A stretch of 5,314 bases of DNA, from positions 1 through 5,314 of the forward strand of contig SKUI01000222.1 of the NCBI GenBank assembly GCA_007122185.1, read 5' to 3'. Below the pieces are notes generated by a model. That model was not told where the DNA came from. It did not search any database and saw nothing but the letters and a program-made list of their open reading frames with translations. Every line of letters starts with the position of its first letter. Positions within the stretch are counted from its first letter, which is position 1. Below are positions 1 through 5,314 of this stretch, in pieces. The stretch comes from Rhodothermia bacterium (GTDB lineage Bacteria > Bacteroidota > Rhodothermia > Balneolales > Natronogracilivirgulaceae). The translations under genes were made by a program, and so were the position numbers.

Positions 1-2
1 AG

Positions 3-896
3 CACCAGAAACGGTATTCTTTCAGCGCCGGCCGCACTCCGGAGGGATGGCAGGAGCACATTGCCGTCATGAAGGAGTTTGCGCAGCGCCGGCCCGGGTA
101 CCTGAGGTCTTATATGATGGAGCATTTTGATATTGCGGATACGGTCCGGCTGGAGCTGAGAGTGTCCGATACCAGGGGCGGACATGTCAAGGCTGGCGGG
201 ATCCCCATCCACAAGAATACCCCCGGAGTGCCTGAGGATCATTCCCGCTGGACCGGCACCTGGTTTCACGGTGTGCCGGTAACCCTGAAGGCGGTTCCGG
301 AAGAGGGCTGGTTGTTTCTGGAGTGGCGGGATGAGTCCGGCCAGACGTTTGATTTCAACGAAATATCGGTGCAGAAGCCGGCCGAATCCGACGAAATATC
401 GGAGCAGGACCCGGTCCATCCCGGCGAAATATCGTTTGTTTGGATTCCGGAAGGTGACCTCGCCATTACAGCCGTGTTTGAGCAGGATGTGGTTACCCAT
501 GCGGACCCGGACGACCAGCAGCCCGCGCGATTCCGGTTGCACCAGAACTATCCCAATCCGTTCAACAATCAGACCACGATATCGTACGAGTTGCCGGAAA
601 GGGCAGCCGTGACCATTGAAATCCATAGCGTTACCGGACGGCTGGTCAAAAGAGTCGACAAAGGGCTGAGGGAACCCGGCAGCCATTCCATGCGCCTGGA
701 TACCCGGGGAATGGCAAGCGGTGTGTATCTGTACCGCATGCTGATCATGTCGCAGCCGGAAAGCGGATCGCAGTCGAATATCGGACCGGAATCCATGGCG
801 GGACAGGAATCGCCTGCCAGAACGGGCTCGCCGACAGGCCCGGGTTCCGGTGCGTCCGTGGCGGTCCCTCCCAAAAAAATGATCCTGATACGCTGA
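3..896 (+). CDS. C-terminal part of a T9SS-secreted CotH-kinase-family protein (5' end outside window)
   Basis: The frame is open from the left edge (first full codon at 3) to TGA at 894-896, so the start lies upstream; the Met at 69 is internal. Residues below count from that Met. The first stretch, including EGWQEHIAVMKEFAQRRPG and reaching about residue 21, resembles the closing helix of CotH kinase domains (EW..hv..lk.FA..Rp..vr..l...F). CotH proteins are atypical protein kinases, but no catalytic residues fall inside the window, so this family call is moderate. Residues about 26-139 resemble the InlB-type beta domain that often follows CotH in Bacteroidota (pVTLKAVPEEGWLFLEWRD ... LAITAVFE). 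It contains an 11-residue repeat with EIS at 98, 109 and 120. Residues about 155-275 form a T9SS type A sorting domain: LHQNYPNPFN, VTGRLVKRV, GMASGVYLYRM and final KKMILIR. Residues 228-268, between the last two strands, are an unusual Ser/Gly/Pro-rich insert. By family, the protein is exported by Sec and then moved across the outer membrane by T9SS; its substrate is unknown. Confidence 0.8.
   Translation, partial: HQKRYSFSAGRTPEGWQEHIAVMKEFAQRRPGYLRSYMMEHFDIADTVRLELRVSDTRGGHVKAGGIPIHKNTPGVPEDHSRWTGTWFHGVPVTLKAVPEEGWLFLEWRDESGQTFDFNEISVQKPAESDEISEQDPVHPGEISFVWIPEGDLAITAVFEQDVVTHADPDDQQPARFRLHQNYPNPFNNQTTISYELPERAAVTIEIHSVTGRLVKRVDKGLREPGSHSMRLDTRGMASGVYLYRMLIMSQPESGSQSNIGPESMAGQESPARTGSPTGPGSGASVAVPPKKMILIR
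359..434 (+). repeat. 33-bp in-frame tandem repeat (two full units plus a 10-bp third start)
   Basis: The decamer CGAAATATCG occurs exactly at 359-368, 392-401 and 425-434, at exact 33-bp spacing. Units 359-391 and 392-424 agree at 25 of 33 positions by hand alignment; the third copy matches only over the decamer. The period is 11 codons, so the protein gains repeated EIS tripeptides separated by acidic, Pro-containing linkers (EISVQKPAESD, then EISEQDPVHPG) without a frameshift. The repeat sits between the strand ending at TFDF and the strand ITAVFE of the InlB-like domain, which suggests a duplicated, extended surface loop. Repeat geometry is seen directly; the structural placement is inferred. 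Confidence 0.75.
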
Positions 897-1125
897 AGCC
901 AATGCTAACCGTTCTACAAAAGCAGCATGAGCAGAAAGTTTCTGCCCGCAGCTTTCTTCAGCAACTGTTGCAGCGCTCGTTGCGGCTGGCCATTAGCTCT
1001 TGCTGGCCATTAGTTTTTGCTGGTCATTTGAGCCGGCTGACCGATGGCGAACAGCCTTTTATTTCGAGTTGCTTTATTGACCTGTAGAAAGTAACATTAC
1101 TGGAATACACCGTTTCGTTTTTTCC
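897..1125. other. Intergenic spacer between the two T9SS-cargo genes
   Basis: I see no convincing gene in these 229 bases. A 61-codon frame at 902-1087 has no recognisable family, runs through a non-triplet repeat and looks accidental. The left part holds small inverted repeats: the odd-length palindrome GCAGAAAGTTTCTGC at 931-945, AGAAAG/CTTTCT at 933-938 and 952-957 enclosing CTGC-CC-GCAG, and GCAACTGTTGC at 961-971. These could fold at the 3' end of the upstream transcript, but no U-tract follows, so I do not call a terminator. The centre holds the 17-bp repeat. The promoter of the downstream gene should lie in the right part, but I find no clear Bacteroidota -7 box (TAnnTTTG) at suitable spacing. 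Confidence 0.6.
985..1035. repeat. 17-bp tandem repeat, three units, in the intergenic spacer
   Basis: Three back-to-back 17-bp units start at 985, 1002 and 1019. The first two share GCTGGCCATTAG exactly and agree at 15 of 17 bases; the third begins GCTGGTCATTT and then diverges. A weaker GCTGACC at 1036 falls in phase and may be a decayed fourth unit. The period is not a multiple of three, which argues against coding. Each of the first two units contains the palindrome TGGCCA, so neighbouring copies could pair as a 6-bp stem. The repeat lies about 90 bases upstream of the metallopeptidase start; a regulatory role is possible but not shown. Confidence 0.7.
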
Positions 1126-3798
1126 ATGACTCCTACGCTATCTTGCCCCGGTACTTTCACAATGTTCAAATCCGCATATCTGAGATCACCTGGAATCCTG
1201 ACCGTTTTTGTTTTTCTGTCCGGAATCGTTTCTGTTGGATCAGGCCAGGAGCCGGTACGCGACAGTGAGCGTGGTTCACTGACAGACCGGCCCGGTGCTA
1301 TCGAAATCCCGTTCACCGAAATCCACCCGAAAAACCGTCACAGTGAAGCAACCAACGCCAAGCAAACACCGGGTCACCTCATCCCCGGTCATCATGGCCA
1401 TGTACATCCTTTAAGTATCTATCATACTGGAAAGCAAGAAGAAAAGGTTATTCACATAACAGATTATTTATATCGGCAGCCGGAAATAAGAGAAGCATAT
1501 GAGGCGTATTTGCGGATGAGAAAAGAATCGCCGGAAGAGCTGGCGGTTATGGCCCAGACCGTTGCATATGAGGTTGGCGACACCCGGAACTTTTTCGTGT
1601 ATAATATCGACGAGAGCGAACCGGGCTCCCCGGTGTTTGACGAAGTTCTGTTTGAGCTCCGGGCAGTGGGATCCGCATCGGAAATCTGGGTGGAACAGGA
1701 AGAGCTGGGACCGGGAAAAATTGGCGAGAGCGTGGTCAGCGCCATGATGGAAGCGCTCGAAGTGCGGACCCCGCCCAACTCGGTGAACCCGGACCAGGGG
1801 ATCATCCTCAACAACATCGATATTTTTGCCCAGGGAAACCCTGACCTGGTACCCGATCCCGATAGCACGGGCATGGTCAAGGTTCTGATTGCCAATATCC
1901 AGGACGGCTGGGACCCTGATGAGGGCGGTGGCTTTACCGCCGGATTTTTCAATCCCATCGACCTTGCTCCGCGCACGTTAAATCGCAACAGCAACCAGGC
2001 GGCCATTCTGTACATAAATTCGTATCCGGGCATCTACACGGACAATCAGCCGGCCAATCCCAACCGGCCGCTTAATACGGTAGCCCATGAATACCAGCAT
2101 CTCATCCAGGCCGGCCGCGGCAACCTCAGGATGACGTTTCTGGACGAAGGCCAGTCGGAGGTCGCTGAAATTTTCAATGGATTCAATGCCCGTTCCATGG
2201 TATTTCTCAACGATCCGGATGAGGTGAGCGGAAATGTGGAATCACGGAGTTTGGAAGGCTTCCTGCGCTGGCGGACCGGGGAACAAGCGGTGCTCAATGA
2301 TTATCAGCGTGCCCAGCTTTTCCACAGTTACCTGTACGAGCTGGTGGGGGTGGATGCGGTTGGACGCCTGACACAGAGCGGACCGGGCAATCCCTGGGTG
2401 CAGTACCAGAACATGTTGAACAATGCCGATTCCGGACTCGACTTCAGGGAAGTGCTGGCAGATTTTTATGTCACCAACTGGGTGAATGACCCGGGAATCG
2501 CTGATGGCCGCTATGGATACACCCTGCCCCAGCAATCCGGCGTGCGGGCTACCAATCCCGCCATTCGCTATGGTACCGAAGAGCGTTCCTGGGTCAGCAA
2601 CGAATCGGTTTCGCTCCGCTATGGAGGCGCCCAGTATACCGAATGGCGTTTTGTTCAGGACCTGTCCCTCAGCGTCAACTCCCCCCAGGAAATCAGACAT
2701 TATGTTATCGCGGAAGCGGACGGGGCTTCCGGTCCGCCGGAGATCGTCCGGCTGACCGATGACCTCACCTTCGACGGGATGTACCGTTCGGTGGTACTGG
2801 TTTCGGTTAACACCGTGGTGCAATCCATTTCGGGTCCAGGTTTCGGAAGCCGGCAGTTCACCTATTCGGCTGAATGGATACCCAGTGAGCTCCGGGAAGT
2901 GGATATCTCCTACTCGGTAAAACCAACGGCCGGGTTTGTCCCCATTCCGCTCGAATTCTCTTCGGACGTAACTTTCCTGGGTGTTGCCGTGCGGCTGGAT
3001 CTGCAATATGAAGGACTGCTGAAAGAAGTCGATTTCACGCTCTGGCATACTACGGAGTCGGTTGAAGGGACCGGCACGCTGCAGGTAATCCTTACCGACT
3101 CGCGCCCCAGCAGCGGAGAGGGCACAAATGCCATTTTCGTCCCCAATGAGGCCATCACATTCCGGGAACTGGATTTTTCGGAGCTTCGCCCCGGAATGAA
3201 TACGGTTGACTTCTCTGAAGACGAAATAAACCTGGAAGCCGGCGTGAATTACCACTTCTATTTCCGGATTGTGGATGCGTCGGAGGATGCGCAATTGCTG
3301 TTTTCATTCGACCAGGGATCAGATGATACATCGGATAAAAACTATTATCCGGTGCGTACCCTTCTTGGTGGATACAATCCTGAAGGCGAACTCACGGGCT
3401 GGTCACGGCTATTGGGCAAGGATGATAACGAGCGGGATAATGATAACAAAAACATGATCATGGCCACCAGGGTGCTCAGCCGCATACCCTTGGAGGGAAG
3501 CCTGCCGGAACTTCCCGTTTCCGACCGGTTTGAATTGCTCTACAACTATCCCAACCCCTTCAACAGTGAAACACAGGTGTGGTTCAATATTCCGGACAGC
3601 GTCACGGATGAAGTGCGGGTTCGCGTGGAGGTATACGATATCCTTGGCCGCAGGGTGATGACGCTGATGGATGAGAACCGTCTCTCAGGAAAGCAGGAGG
3701 TCCTTTTCGATGCCGGAAATCTGTCCAGCGGTATTTACATCCTGAGGATGAATGCCGGAGGCAGCGCCGATTCACACAAGCTTATGTTGCTGAAATAA
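1126..3798 (+). CDS. Secreted zinc metallopeptidase, M30/hyicolysin-like, with T9SS sorting domain
   Basis: The frame codes 890 residues and ends at TAA (3796-3798). The first ATG is at 1126, but the ATG at 1162 (residue 13) gives a more usual signal peptide: Lys/Arg-containing start, hydrophobic GILTVFVFLSGIVSV, likely cleavage after GSG leaving Gln41. Neither start has a clear Shine-Dalgarno. Residues about 68-100 form a His-rich stretch, probably in a propeptide. The catalytic region is about 230-350: a strand with VKVLIANIQDGWD, GGFTAGFFNPIDL, SNQAAILYI, then HEYQH at 321-325 (two zinc His and catalytic Glu322) and DEGQSE at 340-345, where Glu341 is the likely third ligand, as in the NEGLSEYAE-type motif of M30-like enzymes. 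Residues about 590-785 look like a beta-sandwich accessory domain ending in a Gly-Trp strand and an Asp/Asn-rich loop (766-776). The sorting domain is about 801-890 (NYPNPFN at 807-813, VYDILGRRV, LSSGIYILRM, HKLMLLK). I infer an exported or surface-bound protease; the substrate is unknown. The family call rests on motifs only. Confidence 0.85.
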   Translation: MTPTLSCPGTFTMFKSAYLRSPGILTVFVFLSGIVSVGSGQEPVRDSERGSLTDRPGAIEIPFTEIHPKNRHSEATNAKQTPGHLIPGHHGHVHPLSIYHTGKQEEKVIHITDYLYRQPEIREAYEAYLRMRKESPEELAVMAQTVAYEVGDTRNFFVYNIDESEPGSPVFDEVLFELRAVGSASEIWVEQEELGPGKIGESVVSAMMEALEVRTPPNSVNPDQGIILNNIDIFAQGNPDLVPDPDSTGMVKVLIANIQDGWDPDEGGGFTAGFFNPIDLAPRTLNRNSNQAAILYINSYPGIYTDNQPANPNRPLNTVAHEYQHLIQAGRGNLRMTFLDEGQSEVAEIFNGFNARSMVFLNDPDEVSGNVESRSLEGFLRWRTGEQAVLNDYQRAQLFHSYLYELVGVDAVGRLTQSGPGNPWVQYQNMLNNADSGLDFREVLADFYVTNWVNDPGIADGRYGYTLPQQSGVRATNPAIRYGTEERSWVSNESVSLRYGGAQYTEWRFVQDLSLSVNSPQEIRHYVIAEADGASGPPEIVRLTDDLTFDGMYRSVVLVSVNTVVQSISGPGFGSRQFTYSAEWIPSELREVDISYSVKPTAGFVPIPLEFSSDVTFLGVAVRLDLQYEGLLKEVDFTLWHTTESVEGTGTLQVILTDSRPSSGEGTNAIFVPNEAITFRELDFSELRPGMNTVDFSEDEINLEAGVNYHFYFRIVDASEDAQLLFSFDQGSDDTSDKNYYPVRTLLGGYNPEGELTGWSRLLGKDDNERDNDNKNMIMATRVLSRIPLEGSLPELPVSDRFELLYNYPNPFNSETQVWFNIPDSVTDEVRVRVEVYDILGRRVMTLMDENRLSGKQEVLFDAGNLSSGIYILRMNAGGSADSHKLMLLK

Positions 3799-3852
3799 TA
3801 TCAAATGACCACAGGATAATAAGTTCTTGTGAGAAACAGCATTCCCGCGCGA
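3799..3852. other. Convergent intergenic spacer without a clear terminator
   Basis: These 54 bases separate the stop codons of two genes that face each other. A 6-bp inverted repeat, AACAGC at 3835-3840 and GCTGTT at 3856-3861 with a 15-base loop, overlaps the phosphoesterase stop codon. No T-rich run follows it on either strand, so it is not a standard intrinsic terminator. The left half is AT-rich. Termination may rely on Rho or on signals I cannot recognise. Confidence 0.5.
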
Positions 3853-5154
3853 TCAGCTGTTGGTAAGCTCGATGACAGTAAGCTCCGGCCGCACCATCCT
3901 GACCGGAACGCCGACCATGCCAATACCGACATTCACGTAGAGTTTCTGTTCCCCGACTTCATACAGTCCCTTGGCATACTCATGGAACAGATGGATCGGA
4001 TAGAAAGGCACGCCCATCACCTCGAATCCTATCTGTCCGCCGTGGGTGTGTCCGGCCAGCGTCAGATCAATTCCCCGGCTCCGGGCATCATTAAAGAGGT
4101 CCGGACGGTGTGAAAGCAGTATCCTGAAGCCGTCTCCCGGTGTGTTTTGCACTGCCTGGTCGATACGAGTTGCGTTCGGGGTGCCGGCTTCACTGTCATC
4201 CACACCAAGCAGGGTAAGTGATTCTCCGTTAATGCGAAGCGTCTGCCGGTCGTTGGTCAGTACGTTTATGCCTTGCTGCCGCAGGGCCGAGCTGACCAGT
4301 GGTGCCGAAGCGTAGTGGTCATGATTGCCAAGGCATCCATACACACCGTATTCGGCTTTCAAGTCGGTGATTGTGCGATACAGGGCCGGAATTTCGGAGG
4401 GAGAATTATCAACAAAATCACCGGTGATGGCCACCAGGTCGGGATGCTGCTCATTTGCCAGATGGAAAATGTCGCGCATTTGATGCTCGGTCATGTATAT
4501 GCCCGAGTGAATGTCACTGAGCTGGACAATACGAAAGCCGTTGAGTCCTGAGGGCAGGCCGGGATAGTGCAAACGCAACCGGTTTATCTGATAGTCGTGG
4601 GCCGTACTTGCTGAAGCACCGATTGTAAAGGCCACGGGGGCGCCAATCATTGCCGTACCTGCCGTGCGGAGGAACTGCCGCCGGCTGAGACCATTGCCCG
4701 CCATTGTGGATGCGCCGGCAGCAGATGTGAGAGAGTTGGTCGCCGGCATTAAGGGCTCCTCAAGTGAAACTGGCAGATCGGCGCTGTCCTTTCGGGATTC
4801 AGGTTCTGTCCATCTTCGAAGAAATTTAAAAACAGCCGAACTGCTGTTTATCACGAGCAGGGCCGCAAATGCCAGTACAACTGCTCCGAAAAAAATGCCG
4901 CCCGGATAGATGACCAGTGCCTGAAAAAGCGGGTGCTGATACCATCCCAGCTCCGTCGAAGGGAACCGAAGGATAAACAGAATGTTGGCAAAGGCGAAGA
5001 ATACAAGACCGGCAGCCCGGAACCGGTAATAGGCGTGCACGGACACTACCTTTGCAAGCCAGCGTATGTACGACCTGATTACATACCACTGCATGACTCC
5101 GAAAACAGAAAAAAGGATGGCAAAAAAGGTTATAAAGAGAAGATATCTTTCCAT
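3853..5154 (-). CDS. Membrane-anchored calcineurin-like metallophosphoesterase (YkuE/COG1408 type) with internal Tat-like motif
   Basis: This 433-residue protein starts at ATG 5152-5154; an in-frame TGA three codons upstream (5161-5163) rules out a longer form. Only a weak GGA precedes the start. Predicted membrane helices are about 4-24, 46-63 and 79-103. A linker follows, then SRRQFLR at 157-163, a hydrophobic stretch 165-180 and ASA at 180-182, which together look like a twin-arginine signal but sit mid-protein. The catalytic domain (about 205-430) has the full metallophosphoesterase set: DIH at 214-216, GDFVD at 245-249, GNHDH at 276-280, SH at 348-349 and GHTHGG at 368-373. These bind two metal ions for phosphoester hydrolysis. 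The nearest known type is Bacillus YkuE, a Tat-exported phosphodiesterase with the RR motif at its N-terminus. Here extra helices precede that motif. Positive charges after helices 1 and 3 predict an external catalytic domain. The substrate is not deducible. The gene is convergent to the peptidase gene. Confidence 0.9.
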   Translation of the reverse strand: MERYLLFITFFAILFSVFGVMQWYVIRSYIRWLAKVVSVHAYYRFRAAGLVFFAFANILFILRFPSTELGWYQHPLFQALVIYPGGIFFGAVVLAFAALLVINSSSAVFKFLRRWTEPESRKDSADLPVSLEEPLMPATNSLTSAAGASTMAGNGLSRRQFLRTAGTAMIGAPVAFTIGASASTAHDYQINRLRLHYPGLPSGLNGFRIVQLSDIHSGIYMTEHQMRDIFHLANEQHPDLVAITGDFVDNSPSEIPALYRTITDLKAEYGVYGCLGNHDHYASAPLVSSALRQQGINVLTNDRQTLRINGESLTLLGVDDSEAGTPNATRIDQAVQNTPGDGFRILLSHRPDLFNDARSRGIDLTLAGHTHGGQIGFEVMGVPFYPIHLFHEYAKGLYEVGEQKLYVNVGIGMVGVPVRMVRPELTVIELTNS

Positions 5155-5235
5155 GTTCCATCAGATTTGCAGCCGGCAGGAAACAAGCCGGTACATTTCA
5201 CGAGGTTTGAGATTGTCCGGCAGAAAGCGAATCAT
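5155..5235 (-). promoter_or_regulatory. Leader of the metallophosphoesterase gene with a paired CCGGCAG motif
   Basis: Immediately upstream of the phosphoesterase start, CCGGCAG occurs exactly at 5173-5179 and 5217-5223 (plus-strand reading), 44 bases apart. Both copies are embedded in similar flanks (agatt...g...ccggcag...aaa). CCGGC at 5173-5177 can also pair with GCCGG at 5187-5191 over a 9-base loop, which would place a small hairpin in the mRNA leader about 20 bases before the start codon. A 24-codon minus-strand frame (5235 down to 5161) ends just before the gene and could be chance. I found no convincing promoter boxes. A regulatory role is inference only. Confidence 0.25.
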
Positions 5236-5314
5236 TTAAACTACAAACTCAGTTTCAACTATAATTACAATTTCCAGTACAATTAAAGTTTCTACTACAA
5301 ATACAACTTCTACT
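5236..5314. repeat. AT-rich degenerate 18-bp tandem repeat with 6-bp sub-period, running off the window
   Basis: Units start at 5236, 5254, 5272, 5290 and 5308 (the last cut by the window edge). They fit the consensus TTCNACTACAAWTACAAT with 13, 16, 14 and 16 of 17 scored bases matching, and the partial last unit matches fully. Within each unit there is a 6-bp period, roughly TWCAAY; 66 of 78 bases across 13 hexamers fit. The tract has about one quarter G+C and only three G on the plus strand, unlike the flanking genes. It does not extend left of 5236. Read on the plus strand it gives an alternating aromatic/Asn pattern (FNYNYNFQYN) but meets TAA at 5284. Read on the minus strand it gives Val/Ile-rich sequence with Glu every sixth residue, ending at TAA 5238-5236. 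It may be a non-coding satellite or the end of a neighbouring repeat-protein gene. Confidence 0.7.

Noticed and set aside
931..957. Palindrome and nested inverted repeats as a terminator of the CotH-like gene
   Set aside because: The loops are too small (1-2 bases) or the stems short, and no T-run follows.
902..1087. 61-codon plus-strand frame in the spacer
   Set aside because: It has no recognisable domain and no ribosome binding site, and it crosses a 17-bp repeat that it reads in changing frames.
1077..1106. TTGACC as a -35 box for the peptidase gene
   Set aside because: No matching -10 or Bacteroidota -7 box is found at acceptable spacing; chance occurrence is likely.
1464..2033. 189-codon minus-strand frame
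   Set aside because: It lies fully inside the well-supported peptidase gene, and its translation is Ser/Pro/Arg-rich without motifs.
2242..3294. 350-codon open frame on the minus strand, antisense to the metallopeptidase
   Set aside because: Its codons are exact reverse complements of the sense codons. In that register, stops arise only from sense TTA, CTA and TCA, which are scarce in this gene, so a long shadow frame is expected. The sense protein has clear catalytic and sorting motifs.
3835..3861. Inverted repeat AACAGC/GCTGTT as a terminator for the convergent genes
   Set aside because: The stem is only 6 bp with a 15-base loop and has no T-tract on either side.
5161..5235. 24-codon leader peptide on the minus strand before the phosphoesterase
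   Set aside because: It is short, has no supporting ribosome binding site and shows no attenuation-like residue run; it is mentioned only as a possibility.
4933..5286. 117-codon plus-strand frame ending in FNYNYNFQYN
   Set aside because: Most of it is antisense to the N-terminal helices of the phosphoesterase; only its tail is the 18-bp repeat, which is reported as a repeat instead.

Overview
The window looks like chromosomal DNA of a T9SS-bearing member of the Bacteroidota/FCB group. Two adjacent proteins end in a type A type IX secretion (T9SS) sorting domain with the NYPNPFN signature. The start codons lack a clear Shine-Dalgarno sequence. The predicted signal peptide of the second protein would leave an N-terminal Gln, as is common for Bacteroidetes signal peptidase I substrates. 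The moderately GC-rich coding DNA and the YPNPFN style of sorting domain fit Balneolota/Rhodothermota or a relative, but this is inference and the sequence does not fix the taxon.

Layout: (1) 3-896, plus strand: the 3' end of a gene running in from outside the window. It encodes the tail of a CotH-type protein kinase domain, an InlB-like beta-repeat domain carrying an in-frame 33-bp tandem repeat, and a T9SS sorting domain interrupted by a low-complexity loop. (2) 897-1125: non-coding spacer with small inverted repeats and a 17-bp tandem repeat. (3) 1126-3798, plus strand: a complete 890-codon gene for a secreted HEYQH zinc metallopeptidase (M30/hyicolysin-like) with beta-sandwich domains and a T9SS sorting domain. 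(4) 3799-3852: a 54-bp convergent spacer. (5) 3853-5154, minus strand: a membrane-anchored calcineurin-like metallophosphoesterase with three predicted N-terminal transmembrane helices and an internal twin-arginine motif. (6) 5155-5314: its upstream region, ending in an AT-rich degenerate 18-bp tandem repeat that runs off the window.

The two plus-strand genes make envelope or exported products that would share the Sec plus T9SS route. They are separated by a repeat-bearing spacer and need not be one operon. The phosphoesterase is convergent to them and probably unrelated in regulation, although its catalytic domain is also predicted to lie outside the cytoplasm. I found no mobile element, tRNA/rRNA, CRISPR array or defence-like cluster. 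The less ordinary signals are three independent short tandem repeats of different unit length (33, 17 and 18 bp), the interrupted sorting domain, and the internal Tat-like motif. I do not see a clear undescribed multi-gene system.
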